Of a stretch of DNA of 64,000 nt, positions 1 to 9,195 are shown in pieces. The notes below the pieces were generated by a model that saw only the letters and a program-made list of their open reading frames with translations, was not told the DNA's origin and did not search any database. The position numbers and the translations under genes are program-made. Each line of letters opens with the position of its first letter. Position 1 is the stretch's first letter. The stretch is from Thiobacillus sp. (lineage in GTDB: Bacteria > Pseudomonadota > Gammaproteobacteria > Burkholderiales > Thiobacillaceae), in assembly GCA_016124745.1 (NCBI GenBank), contig WGNC01000001.1:1-64000 (forward strand), in the 5' to 3' direction.

Positions 1-2
1 CT

Positions 3-137
3 CCGGTGAAAGCAAAGCCGGAAGACTGCCTTATCGGCAATCCGCCGTTCAAATCGGAGACACCAGAAAAACCTCCGAATGCCGCTCCAGTTGTTGGTTT
101 TAAGCTCATGGGCATCGTTTTAACCGGACACTACTGA
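3..137 (+). CDS. Possible 3' end of a CDS running in from the left edge
   Basis: A frame open from the window edge reads 44 codons, ending in ...KLMGIVLTGHY before a TGA at 135-137. The residues look protein-like (proline and lysine rich, LIGNPPF, PEKPPNAAP), but third positions are not strongly GC-rich and no start or domain is visible. The stop coincides with the first base of a 94-bp direct repeat, so the true gene end may have been altered by repeat insertion. I do not recognise a family; it may be spurious. Confidence 0.25.
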   Translation, partial: PVKAKPEDCLIGNPPFKSETPEKPPNAAPVVGFKLMGIVLTGHY

Positions 138-429
138 TGTCAGCATAACTTGCATGTGGTTCGACGAGCTCACCACGAACGAATCGACGGGCCCGTCCCG
201 AGTCGAACGAGGGGCTCGCCACGAACGATCGCCACCGCTCGTCCTGAGCCCGTCGGCTCCGCTCAGGACAGGCTTGTCGAAGGGCCACTCCGCCAGGTCC
301 GTTCGCCCTGAGCCCGTCGAAGGGCTGCCTGGCAATGATGTCGGCATGACTCGCATGGGGTTCGACGAGCTCACCACGAACGAATCGACGGGCCCGTCCC
401 GAGTCGAACGAGGGGCTCGCCACGAACGA
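135..429. repeat. Two direct copies of a ~94-bp repeat with REP-type motifs
   Basis: Positions 135-228 and 336-429 are direct copies at an offset of 201 bases. Their last 71 bases (158-228 and 359-429) are identical, starting GGTTCGACGAGCTCACCACG. Between them (about 240-325) lie further pieces of the same vocabulary, such as CCTGAGCCCGTCGAAGGG. The block fills the space between the left edge and the end of dapD; I see no gene in it. Confidence 0.85.
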
Positions 430-471
430 CACAAACATGTGCTCACCGCGACGGAACATGCTGGCGTCGCC

Positions 472-1296
<825 letters not shown>

Positions 1297-1341
1297 GGTT
1301 CGGGTTCCTTGGTTGAGATGATTGAAATCGAGTGAAGTGGA

Positions 1342-1629
1342 TTAACGGATCAGGCAGAAATCGGTGTCGACGTGGGCGTGGGTCACGCCCTTGACCGCGG
1401 GTTCCTGCGCCAGCTTTTTCAGCACGGCGTCGATCTGCCATGGGGCCACCTGGCTGCCGAACAGCAGCGTCAGGCGGCCTTCGTCGTTGGTCGTGAGGTA
1501 GACGCTCAGCACGTTTTCCTCGACGAGCACCTTCATGGCCGCATTTTCCGCATCGGCGGCGGCATCGGCCCATGCCAGCGAGGGCGCGAGCAGCAGGCCC
1601 GCGGCAAGGTTCCTCACGGTTCGGTTCAT
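1342..1629 (-). CDS. Small exported hypothetical protein between dapC and dapD
   Basis: A 95-residue protein with a signal peptide (basic MNRTVR, hydrophobic LAAGLLLAPSLAWA, likely cleavage after AWA). The mature part is acidic to neutral and ends HAHVDTDFCLIR with a single cysteine; no family is recognised. Its ATG overlaps the dapC stop as ATGA, indicating translational coupling. Periplasmic location is inferred from the leader only. Its place inside a biosynthetic operon makes a real gene likely, although a link to diaminopimelate synthesis is not implied by sequence. Confidence 0.7.
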   Translation of the reverse strand: MNRTVRNLAAGLLLAPSLAWADAAADAENAAMKVLVEENVLSVYLTTNDEGRLTLLFGSQVAPWQIDAVLKKLAQEPAVKGVTHAHVDTDFCLIR

Positions 1630-2822
1630 GCGGCTTCTCCGATGAAGCGGGCCATGCGCCTGGCCGCCTCGATGCAGGCGGGCAGGGTGTCGACCAGCGC
1701 GATGCGGACGAAGCCCTTGCCCGGGTTGGTGCCGGCGGCATCGCGCGCGAGAAAGCTGCCGGGCAGTACGGTCACATGCTGTTTTTCATACAGGCCGCGT
1801 GCAAACGCTGCGTCGTCGCCACCCGGCACGCGCGCCCACAGATAGAAGGCGGCATCGGGCGTCTCGAACTGCAGTACGTCATTGAGCAGCGGCATCACGG
1901 CAGCGAATTTTTCGGCGTACTGACGGCGGTTTTCGATCACGTGCGCCTCGTCGTTCCAGGCGGCGACGCTGGCGGCCTGCACCGCCGGGCTCATCGCGCT
2001 GCCGTGATAGGTGCGGTAGAGCAGGAAAGCCTTCATCAGTTCGGCGTCGCCAGCAACCATGCCGGAGCGCAGGCCGGGCACGTTGGAGCGCTTGGACAAC
2101 GAGTTGAACACGATGAGGTTCCCGAGGCCACGGCCGAGCTGCTGCGCAGCGGTCAGCGCGCCGAGCGGCGGCTTGGCTTCGTGGAGATAGATTTCCGAAT
2201 AGCACTCGTCGGCGGCGATGACGAAGCCGTGCGCATCGGACAGCGCGAACAGCTCTTTCCAGTCGTCCAGCGACATCACCTTGCCGGTGGGGTTGCCGGG
2301 CGAGCAGACGTAGACGAGGTTGACCTGTTCCCACAGGTCTTCCGGCACCTTGGCCCAATCCATGCGGAAGCCGTTTTCGGGCAGCGTGTTGAGAAAGAAC
2401 GGGCGGGCGCCGGCGAGCAGGGCGGCGCCCTCGTAGATCTGGTAGAACGGGTTGGGCGAGATGACCACGCGGCGACCGTGGCGGCTGGAATCGACGCTGG
2501 CCTGGGCGAACGCGAACAGCGCTTCGCGAGAACCGTTGACCGGCAGCACCTCGGTCGCAAAGTCGAGCTTCACGCCAAAGCGCCGCTCCACCCACCAGGC
2601 GATGGCTTTTCGCAGCGCATCCGAGCCCTGGGTGATGGGATAATTCGACAGTCCCGGAAGCCCGGTGATCAGCGCATCCTTGATGAACTGCGGCGTCGCA
2701 TGCCTGGGTTCGCCGATCGACAGGTTGACCGGCTCGAGGTCGGGATTCGGCGTCACCCCCGCGAATAGCTCGCGCAGTTTCTGGAACGGGTAGGGGTGAA
2801 GCTGTTCTAAACGCGGGTTCAT
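1626..2822 (-). CDS. dapC: N-succinyldiaminopimelate aminotransferase
   Basis: A PLP-dependent fold-type I aminotransferase that makes N-succinyl-LL-2,6-diaminopimelate, the step after DapD. The N-terminus MNPRLEQLHPYPFQKLRELF is the family start. The frame opens 14 codons earlier (2864), but those residues are atypical, so 2822 is preferred. PLP features include SPGNPTGKV, the aspartate in IAADECYSEIY and the Schiff-base lysine in FNSLSKRSNVPGLRSG; GKGFVRIALV follows near the C-terminus. Length is 398 residues. It is first of three minus-strand genes leading to dapD, and its stop overlaps the next start by 4 bases. Confidence 0.93.
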   Translation of the reverse strand: MNPRLEQLHPYPFQKLRELFAGVTPNPDLEPVNLSIGEPRHATPQFIKDALITGLPGLSNYPITQGSDALRKAIAWWVERRFGVKLDFATEVLPVNGSREALFAFAQASVDSSRHGRRVVISPNPFYQIYEGAALLAGARPFFLNTLPENGFRMDWAKVPEDLWEQVNLVYVCSPGNPTGKVMSLDDWKELFALSDAHGFVIAADECYSEIYLHEAKPPLGALTAAQQLGRGLGNLIVFNSLSKRSNVPGLRSGMVAGDAELMKAFLLYRTYHGSAMSPAVQAASVAAWNDEAHVIENRRQYAEKFAAVMPLLNDVLQFETPDAAFYLWARVPGGDDAAFARGLYEKQHVTVLPGSFLARDAAGTNPGKGFVRIALVDTLPACIEAARRMARFIGEAA

Positions 2823-2886
2823 TGCGGTGTCAGGTTTGATAAAGTCGGCCAGGTTGTCCGCCATTCCATGCGCCCAACTCAGTCAC

Positions 2887-2956
2887 CCGTTCGCCCTGAG
2901 CCTGTCGAAGGGCACCATGAGGTGCGCGGGGGTCTCGACAGGCTCAGCCCGAACGG
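2887..2956. repeat. REP-like inverted repeat between dapC and a permease gene
   Basis: Arms CCGTTCGCCCTGAGCCTGTC (from 2887) and the near-complement GACAGGCTCAGCCCGAACGG (ending 2956) are separated by about 24 bases. This is the commonest dispersed palindrome in the window. It lies in the region between the divergent dapC and DMT permease genes. Confidence 0.75.
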
Positions 2957-3026
2957 TTTCCGGACTGTCGTGGTTCTGGAAAGCGCGATAAGCAAGTTTT
3001 GAACAAGTTGGACATTATAAAGCCCC

Positions 3027-3929
3027 ATGCCCTCACTCCGCCTGCAACGCACCTTCGCCATCGGCAGCCTGTTCTACGCCGCTTCCCTGTGGGGGCTGGT
3101 GTGGTATCCCTATCGCCTGCTGGAGGAAGCCGGGGTGGGCGGCATCGCATCGGGCTTCTTCTCCTATGCGACGCCGCTGCTGCTGATCGGCTGGTTGCAC
3201 GTCCGCGCCCTGCGCGACGCGCGTGGCCACGGACTGTGGCTCGCCGCGCTGGCGCTGGCGGCGGGCTGGACCAATCTGGCCTACGTGCTGGCGGTGCTGG
3301 AAGGCGAGGTGATGCGCGTGTTGCTGCTGTTCTATCTGTCGCCGCTGTGGACGGTGCTGTTCTCGCGCTTCCTGCTGCACGAAAAGCTCAACCTCGCCGG
3401 CTGGGCGGTGATGACGCTGGCGGCGGGCGGCGCACTCGCGATGCTGTGGCAACCGGGCGACTGGCCGCTGCCGGCCAATCACGCCGAATGGCTGGCCCTG
3501 TCGGCGGGCGTGATGTTCGCGGCGAGCAACGTCATCAGCCGCCATCTGGAGGGGGTGGCCGAAGTCGCCAAGGCCGTGGCGGTGTGGGCCGGCGTCGCGG
3601 TACTGACGCTGATCGGATTGGCACTGCGGCCGACCGAGCTCGATTTCATGGCCGACTCCGGGGCGGTCATCTGGTTGCTGCTGATCGGTGTCGGCATCGC
3701 CATCGGCAGCATGACCTATGCCGTGCAGTATGGCCTCGCCCGCGTGCCGGCCAACCAGGCCATCGTTATTTTCCTGTTCGAACTCGTGGTCGCGGCTATC
3801 GCCGCCTATTTCCTGTCGAATGAACGCATGGGCATGCAGGAATGGGTCGGCGCCGCCATGATCATCACGGCCAGCCTGTTTTCCGGCCATATGGAAAACG
3901 AGCAAACGAAGGAGAAGTTCGATGCCTGA
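3027..3929 (+). CDS. EamA/DMT-superfamily permease
   Basis: A 300-residue inner-membrane protein with about ten hydrophobic helices forming two EamA-like halves (about 10-145 and 155-290), typical of drug/metabolite transporters that export small metabolites. Recognisable stretches include SLFYAASLWGLVWYPYR near the start, FYLSPLWTVLFSRFLLHEKL closing the first half, and ANQAIVIFLFELVVAAIAAYF in the second. The substrate cannot be read from sequence. The 3' end overlaps the following VOC gene by 8 bases, so the two are probably co-translated. Confidence 0.85.
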   Translation: MPSLRLQRTFAIGSLFYAASLWGLVWYPYRLLEEAGVGGIASGFFSYATPLLLIGWLHVRALRDARGHGLWLAALALAAGWTNLAYVLAVLEGEVMRVLLLFYLSPLWTVLFSRFLLHEKLNLAGWAVMTLAAGGALAMLWQPGDWPLPANHAEWLALSAGVMFAASNVISRHLEGVAEVAKAVAVWAGVAVLTLIGLALRPTELDFMADSGAVIWLLLIGVGIAIGSMTYAVQYGLARVPANQAIVIFLFELVVAAIAAYFLSNERMGMQEWVGAAMIITASLFSGHMENEQTKEKFDA

Positions 3930-4296
3930 AGTCGCTTCCTTGCTGCACGCCGGCCTGCTCGTGTCCGACCTGGAGCGGGCCAGGGCTTTCTACGAGTCGG
4001 TGCTGGGGCTGCAGCGCCATCCAAGGCCCGAACTGCCTTATCCGGGTGCGTGGTACGACCTCGGCGGCGGCCAGCAGCTGCACCTGATGGCCTTGCCCAA
4101 TCCCGATGCCGGCGCGGCCCGTCCCGAGCATGGCGGCCGGGATCGACATGTCGCCCTCGGCGTGCGGGACCTGGCCGCGCTGAAACGCCGACTCGACGCG
4201 GCCGGCGTGAAATACACCGCGAGCCAGTCCGGCCGCGCGGCGCTGTTCTGCCGTGACCCGGATGCCAACGCGCTTGAGTTTGTTGAAATCAATTAG
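3922..4296 (+). CDS. VOC-family (glyoxalase/dioxygenase-like) protein
   Basis: A 124-residue single-domain vicinal-oxygen-chelate protein. The two beta-alpha-beta-beta-beta modules are visible: LLHAGLLVSDLERARAFYES opens the first and DRHVALGVRDLAALKRRLDA the second, which ends DPDANALEFVEIN. Candidate metal ligands are His in LLHAGL, His in DRHVAL and Glu in ALEFVE. It may be a lyase, isomerase or resistance protein; the reaction is not deducible. It starts inside the end of the permease gene. A divergent copy of its last codons lies immediately downstream. Confidence 0.85.
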   Translation: MPEVASLLHAGLLVSDLERARAFYESVLGLQRHPRPELPYPGAWYDLGGGQQLHLMALPNPDAGAARPEHGGRDRHVALGVRDLAALKRRLDAAGVKYTASQSGRAALFCRDPDANALEFVEIN

Positions 4297-4321
4297 CCGG
4301 GTCAGGCCTCGCGCTCCCGCT

Positions 4322-4465
4322 CCCGGTGCTGCGCACCCGCCGAGTCGCTGCTCGCACCCGGATTCAAATACCCTGGAGTTCGTCGAAGTCAGCTAGCCGG
4401 GTCACAGGCTTCGCGCGCCCGCCCCCGGTGCTGCGCACCCGCCGAGTCGCTGCTCGCACCCGGAT
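4322..4465. repeat. 102-bp tandem repeat carrying a remnant VOC C-terminus
   Basis: The string CCCGGTGCTGCGCACCCGCC and its continuation occur at 4322 and again at 4424, an offset of 102. Between the copies, 4358-4396 reads PDSNTLEFVEVS then TAG, clearly paralogous to the end of the upstream VOC gene (PDANALEFVEIN) but diverged at DNA level, with the same GCCGGGTCA after each stop. This suggests decay or recombination of a second VOC gene. No intact gene lies between 4297 and 4620. Confidence 0.75.
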
Positions 4466-4526
4466 CTCGATGCGACTGGCCTCGCGCAGGTCGAATAACC
4501 TTAACCTAATATTAACCGCAACGTGG

Positions 4527-4554
4527 TTGACCGACGATAAGAAGCTGGTAGGGT
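4527..4554 (+). promoter_or_regulatory. Possible sigma-70 promoter of the sulfatase gene
   Basis: TTGACC (4527-4532) and TAGGGT (4549-4554) are separated by 16 bases, about 66 bases before the ATG at 4621, in an AT-richer stretch than the surroundings. The -10 match is weak. A Shine-Dalgarno AGGAG lies at 4609-4613, seven bases before the start. Confidence 0.35.
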
Positions 4555-4620
4555 GACATGTAGCGTCATAGCCTTGGGCTGTCCCGTGACTAATCACAAA
4601 ATGGATATAGGAGACGATGT

Positions 4621-6234
4621 ATGAAATTCATCATTAGGATCTGTTCCCCTTTGTTGGCATGTCTGGCCTTGCTGACCTTCGTGAGCGCGCCGGCATTGGC
4701 TGCACCGAAGCAACCCAACATCCTGGTCATCTGGGGCGATGATATCGGCACCTGGAATATCAGCCACAACAGTCGCGGCATGATGGGCTACCAGACCCCG
4801 AACATCGACCGCATCGCCACCGAAGGGGTTGCCTTTACCGATTACTACGGCCAGCAGAGCTGCACGGCAGGCCGCGCCGCATTCATCAGCGGCTCGGTGC
4901 CGGTGCGTTCGGGCATGACCAAGGTCGGCCTGCCGGGCGCAGCACAGGGCTGGCAGAAGACCGACGTGACGATGGCCACGGTGCTCAAGGGCCAGGGTTA
5001 CGCCACCGGCCAGTTCGGCAAGAACCATGAGGGCGATCGAAACGAACACCTGCCGACCGTCCACGGCTTCGATGAGTTCCTCGGCAATCTCTACCACCTC
5101 AACGCCGAGGAGGAGCCTGAGAACGAGGACTACCCCCGCGACAAGGTGCTGGCCAACGGGCAGACTTTCCTGAAGACCTTCGGTCCGCGCGGCGTGCTCC
5201 ACTGCTATGCGACGGACAAGGACGACCCGACCGAGGATGCCCGCTTCGGCAAGGTCGGCAAGCAGAAGTGCGAAGACACGGGCCCACTGACCAGGAAGCG
5301 CATGGAAACCATCGACGATGAGACCGTGGCCGCAGCCAAGGACTTCATCACCCGGCAGGTCAAGGAGGGCAAGCCCTTCTTCACCTGGTGGAACGGCACC
5401 CGCATGCACTTCCGTACCCATGTGCGGCCCGAACACCGTCATCCAGGCAACGATGAATACACCGACGGCATGATCGAGCACGACTTGCAGGTGGGCGAAC
5501 TGCTGAAGCTGCTCGACGACCTCGGCATCGCCAAGGACACCATCGTGATGTACTCGACGGATAACGGCCCGCACTACAACACCTGGCCGGACGCCGGCAC
5601 CACGCCGTTCCGCAGCGAGAAGAACTCGAACTGGGAAGGCGCTTATCGCGTGCCGGCGTTCGCCCGGTGGCCCGGCCACTTCCCGGCCAATACCACGCTC
5701 AACGGCATCGTTGCCCACGAGGACTGGCTGCCGACCTTTGCCGCCGCTGCCGGCAATCCCGACATCAAGGAACAGCTGCGCAAGGGAACGGACATCAACG
5801 GTCGCCACTACCGCAACTACATCGACGGCTACGACATGCTCGATTACCTGAGCGGAAAGTCCAAGGAGTCACCCCGCCACGAGTTCTGGTATGTCAACGA
5901 CGACGGCCAGATCGTTGCCGCGCGTTACGACGACTGGAAGGTGGTGTTCCTGGAAAACCGCGGCGAAGCCTTCGGCGTCTGGCGCGAGCCATTCGTCGAG
6001 CTGCGCGTGCCACTGCTGTTCAATCTGCGTCGCGATCCGTTCGAGAAGGCCCAGCATAATTCGAACACCTACAACGACTGGTTCCTCGACCGTCCGTTCG
6101 TGATCGTGCCGATTCAGGGCCTGGCTGCGAAGTTCCTGCAGACCATGAAGGATTATCCGCCGAGCCAGTCCCCCGGATCCTTCAACCTCAGCAAGATCGA
6201 GGAACAGCTGAAGAACGCGGGTGCTTCCCAGTAG
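4621..6234 (+). CDS. Exported arylsulfatase (type I sulfatase family)
   Basis: A 537-residue hydrolase of the alkaline phosphatase superfamily predicted to cleave sulfate (possibly phosphate) esters in the periplasm. A signal peptide (1 to about 28, ending APALAA) precedes NILVIWGDDIG, whose Asp40-Asp41 are metal ligands. The formylglycine motif is C81-T-A-G-R, i.e. CxAxR rather than the commoner CxPxR. STDNGPHYNTWPDAG supplies the second metal Asp-Asn pair. No sulfatase-maturating enzyme is in the window. A terminator follows and the next gene is another exported hydrolase, which suggests a joint role in ester scavenging. Confidence 0.88.
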   Translation: MKFIIRICSPLLACLALLTFVSAPALAAPKQPNILVIWGDDIGTWNISHNSRGMMGYQTPNIDRIATEGVAFTDYYGQQSCTAGRAAFISGSVPVRSGMTKVGLPGAAQGWQKTDVTMATVLKGQGYATGQFGKNHEGDRNEHLPTVHGFDEFLGNLYHLNAEEEPENEDYPRDKVLANGQTFLKTFGPRGVLHCYATDKDDPTEDARFGKVGKQKCEDTGPLTRKRMETIDDETVAAAKDFITRQVKEGKPFFTWWNGTRMHFRTHVRPEHRHPGNDEYTDGMIEHDLQVGELLKLLDDLGIAKDTIVMYSTDNGPHYNTWPDAGTTPFRSEKNSNWEGAYRVPAFARWPGHFPANTTLNGIVAHEDWLPTFAAAAGNPDIKEQLRKGTDINGRHYRNYIDGYDMLDYLSGKSKESPRHEFWYVNDDGQIVAARYDDWKVVFLENRGEAFGVWREPFVELRVPLLFNLRRDPFEKAQHNSNTYNDWFLDRPFVIVPIQGLAAKFLQTMKDYPPSQSPGSFNLSKIEEQLKNAGASQ

Positions 6235-6278
6235 GCTGCGCTCTGTCAATGCTGATATGAATCGGCGGTAAACCATGC

Positions 6279-6308
6279 GGGCTGCCCTCCGGGGCGGCCC
6301 TTTTTTTT
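6279..6308 (+). terminator. Rho-independent terminator after the sulfatase gene
   Basis: GGGCTGCCC (6279-6287) pairs with GGGCGGCCC (6292-6300) with one G-T wobble, followed directly by eight T. It sits 45 bases after the sulfatase stop, so the HAD gene at 6345 is either read through or separately started. Confidence 0.88.
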
Positions 6309-6344
6309 GAACAATCGATTCATTCTGACTGGAGGAACCATTCA

Positions 6345-7331
6345 ATGAAGAATCTCTTGCTTAAGGGAATGCTGGCACTGCTGCTGCTGGCGCATGCAGC
6401 TTTCGCCGCTGACGTACTGCCTTCGTGGAACGACGTCGCGTCGAAGCGATCCATCATCGCGTTCGTCGATGCGGTGACCACGCCCGGCAGCAAGGATTTC
6501 GTGCCCGTGCCCGAGCGCATCGCGGTGTTCGACAACGACGGCACGCTCTGGGCCGAGCAGCCGATGTATTTCCAGGCATTCTTCGTCTTCGACCGGATCA
6601 AGGCCCTGGCGCCGCAGCATCCCGAGTGGAAGACCCGGGAGCCGTTCGCCTCGGTCCTCAAGGGCGATCTGAAAGCGGCACTCGCGGGCGGTGAACATGC
6701 GCTGGTCGAAATGGTCATGGCCACGCACGCCGGCATGACCACCGACGAGTTCGACCAGATCGTTCGCGACTGGATCGCCACTGCCAGGCATCCCGACACG
6801 GGGCATCTTTTCACCGCGATGGTCTACCAGCCTATGCTGGAACTGCTCGACTACCTGCGGGCCAACGGCTTCAAGACCTTCATCGTTTCCGGCGGGGGCA
6901 TCGAGTTCATGCGCCCCTGGTCGGAGCGGGTCTATGGCATTCCGCCGGAACAGGTAATTGGCAGCAGCGGCGGGCTCAAGTACGAAGTGCGCGATGGCAC
7001 GCCGGTGATCGTCAAGCTGCCGGAAATCGACTTTGTCGATGACAAGGCCGGCAAGCCCGCCGGCATCCAGCGTCACATCGGCCGTCGTCCGATTGCAGCA
7101 TTCGGCAACTCCGACGGCGACCTGCAGATGCTGCAATGGACCACAGCGGGCAAGGGCGCGCGATTCGCGCTTTACGTTCACCACACCGACGCCGAGCGCG
7201 AGTATGCCTATGACCGCACATCCTCGATTGGCCGACTCGACAAGGGTCTCGACGAAGCCGCAGAGAAAGGCTGGACGGTGGTGGACATGAAGAATGATTG
7301 GACTGTCATCTACCTGCCCGACGGGAAATAA
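6345..7331 (+). CDS. Exported HAD-superfamily phosphatase
   Basis: A 328-residue haloacid-dehalogenase-superfamily protein with a signal peptide (KNLLLKGMLALLLLAHAAFA, cleavage near residue 21). HAD motif I is FDNDGT with nucleophile Asp63 and Asp65; motif II is FIVSGGG; motif IV is FGNSDGDLQML. The layout resembles SerB-like phosphoserine phosphatases, but the leader places it in the periplasm, so a scavenging phosphomonoesterase is more likely. Shine-Dalgarno GGAGG lies just before the ATG. It follows the sulfatase gene in the same direction. Confidence 0.82.
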   Translation: MKNLLLKGMLALLLLAHAAFAADVLPSWNDVASKRSIIAFVDAVTTPGSKDFVPVPERIAVFDNDGTLWAEQPMYFQAFFVFDRIKALAPQHPEWKTREPFASVLKGDLKAALAGGEHALVEMVMATHAGMTTDEFDQIVRDWIATARHPDTGHLFTAMVYQPMLELLDYLRANGFKTFIVSGGGIEFMRPWSERVYGIPPEQVIGSSGGLKYEVRDGTPVIVKLPEIDFVDDKAGKPAGIQRHIGRRPIAAFGNSDGDLQMLQWTTAGKGARFALYVHHTDAEREYAYDRTSSIGRLDKGLDEAAEKGWTVVDMKNDWTVIYLPDGK

Positions 7332-7414
7332 CAGAGGGTGACGCGGGATTTGCGGCTGGCGCTGTCCGGCTGCCGAGCCTGCCTATCGATAGGCGGTCCG
7401 GCAGGCAACGCCTG

Positions 7415-8686
7415 TCACGGCGTATTTGCGGCAAAGCGCTGCTGACCGTCGCGCGCCAGCAGCGCGGCACCGTATGCGGCCTGGGTGTGGGCGGCGCGCG
7501 TGACCGGAACGCCGAGCAGACGCTGGCGGATCGACGTCCACACCGGGTTTTTTGCGCCGCCGCCGGCCGTTTCGACGCGGCGCACGGCCGTGGCGCCGAG
7601 TTCGGCCAGCAGGCCGTAACCGCGGGCTTCGATGCGGGCCAGGCTTTCCAGCAGGCCGTGCAGGAATTCGGCGTCGTCGGCCGGTCGCGGGGAGAGCCGG
7701 GGTGCCAGTTGCGGGTCGTTGACCGGGAAGCGTTCGCCGGCGCGCGGCAGCGGTAGGTAGTCGAGCGGGCTGGCGATGCCCGGGTCGAACTTCTCGCTCA
7801 ACGCAGCCAGTTGGCGGTCGTCGAAAAACTGCCGCAGCACCGCCCCGCCTGCATTGGAGGCGCCGCCGGCCAGCCAGCGGTCGCCGAACCAGTGGCTGTA
7901 AACACCGTGTTCGCTCGATTCGACCCGGACGTCAGACAGCAGCTTCAGTACCAGCGTGCTGCCGAGCGAGGTGACGGCGTCGCCGCTCTGCGTGACGCCC
8001 GCGGCCAGGAAGGCGGCGATCGAATCGGTGGTGCCCGCATGCACCATGCAGGCGGTGTTCACGCCGAGGTAGCGGGCGCGCGGGCGCGACACGGCGGCGA
8101 GGCGGGCGCCGGGCGCCACCGGCACGGGAAGATAGTCGACGTCGGCCAGGTATTCGACCCAGTTGGGCCACTTCAGCTCGTCGAGGTCGAGGCCCATTTT
8201 CAGGGCGTTGTGGTAGTCGGTCATGCCGACGCGGCCGGTCAGCAGGCCGGACAGCCAGTCGGCCTGGTTGAGGTAGAGCCGCGCGCCGGTGAGGCCGAGC
8301 CGCTTTTTCAGCCACAGCACCTTGGCCAGCCCCGAGGTGACGGCAGCGGCGGGGTGGCCGGGCGTGGCGGTCCGGGCGATCAGCGCGGCCTCGTCGACCG
8401 CGCGATCGTCGTTGTACAGGAGGGGCGGATGGCGCGGGCTCAGTTCCTCGTCGCAGGCCAGCACGGTGCCGGAGGTGCCGTCGAGGGCGATATCGGACAA
8501 TTGCGAGCGGATTGCAGGCGGCAGTGCCGCGACCAGGTCCCACAGCGCCTCGCGCCAGATGCTGGCGCGCTCGTATTCGTCCAGGTTGCCGAAGTCCCGT
8601 GCGTCCTCGGCAACGACCGCGCCTTCTGTATCGATGACACAGCCGCGTGCGCCCGAAGTGCCGAAATCAATACCTAAAAAATACAA
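7415..8686 (-). CDS. FGGY-family sugar kinase (xylulokinase/ribulokinase-like)
   Basis: A 423-residue FGGY carbohydrate kinase. The N-terminal phosphate-binding loop is LGIDFGTSGARG; a second domain begins near residue 230 with VHAGTTDSIAAFLAAG and SLGSTLVLKLL; the C-terminal adenosine site includes ETAGGGAKNPVW. Its short length resembles the cyanobacterial/plant D-ribulose kinase branch more than the 480-500-residue xylulokinases; that subassignment is inference. It begins 4 bases after the queF stop, so the two genes are probably one transcript. Confidence 0.82.
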   Translation of the reverse strand: MYFLGIDFGTSGARGCVIDTEGAVVAEDARDFGNLDEYERASIWREALWDLVAALPPAIRSQLSDIALDGTSGTVLACDEELSPRHPPLLYNDDRAVDEAALIARTATPGHPAAAVTSGLAKVLWLKKRLGLTGARLYLNQADWLSGLLTGRVGMTDYHNALKMGLDLDELKWPNWVEYLADVDYLPVPVAPGARLAAVSRPRARYLGVNTACMVHAGTTDSIAAFLAAGVTQSGDAVTSLGSTLVLKLLSDVRVESSEHGVYSHWFGDRWLAGGASNAGGAVLRQFFDDRQLAALSEKFDPGIASPLDYLPLPRAGERFPVNDPQLAPRLSPRPADDAEFLHGLLESLARIEARGYGLLAELGATAVRRVETAGGGAKNPVWTSIRQRLLGVPVTRAAHTQAAYGAALLARDGQQRFAANTP

Positions 8687-8690
8687 TGCC

Positions 8691-9110
8691 TTATCCGCGA
8701 ATGTTCGACTGATGCTCGAACTGCATGAGGTCGACGCGCGGCGCCGGCTGCCAAGCTTTCTTGCGGTGCTCGGCCACCACGTTGGTGAAGATGCCGCCGC
8801 GCACGTAGAACTTGGCGGTGAGTCGCATGAAGCGCGGTCTCGTTGCCTTGACCAGGTCGTCGAGGATGCGGTTGGTCACGTCCTCGTGAAAATGGCCTTC
8901 CTCGCGGAAGCTCCACATGTAGAGCTTGAGGCTTTTCAGTTCGACACAGGTCTTGTCGGGGATGTAGTCGAGGATCAGGGTGGCGAAATCGGGCTGCCCG
9001 GTCTTGGGGCAAAGGCATGTGAATTCAGGGATTTCCATATGAATGTGAAAGTCACGATCCACTTTTGGATTGGCAAAGGTTTCGAGGGACTTGGCGGGCG
9101 TGGAGGGCAT
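8691..9110 (-). CDS. queF: NADPH-dependent preQ0 reductase QueF
   Basis: QueF reduces 7-cyano-7-deazaguanine to preQ1 in queuosine biosynthesis. The short (YkvM-type) form is seen: [16 protein letters not shown] holds the nucleophilic cysteine, and [20 protein letters not shown] matches the family's E(S/L)KS-FHE substrate and cofactor motifs. I place the start at ATG 9110 (139 residues). A GTG at 9137 would add nine residues, and neither start has a strong Shine-Dalgarno. It is divergent from smc. Together with queG at 55 kb, it shows the organism makes queuosine. Confidence 0.95.
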   Translation of the reverse strand: MPSTPAKSLETFANPKVDRDFHIHMEIPEFTCLCPKTGQPDFATLILDYIPDKTCVELKSLKLYMWSFREEGHFHEDVTNRILDDLVKATRPRFMRLTAKFYVRGGIFTNVVAEHRKKAWQPAPRVDLMQFEHQSNIRG

Positions 9111-9195
9111 AAAAGGCTCGGTGTAGAATGGCGGCACAAAAACGTCCCGGCGGGGCGTTTGGAGACATCATTATAAAAGCCAAGGTTCCGATCTC

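Noticed and set aside
4358-4396. Separate functional gene after the VOC gene
   Set aside because: Only twelve sense codons of the paralogous C-terminus remain before the stop; upstream is a shared repeat, so it is a remnant.
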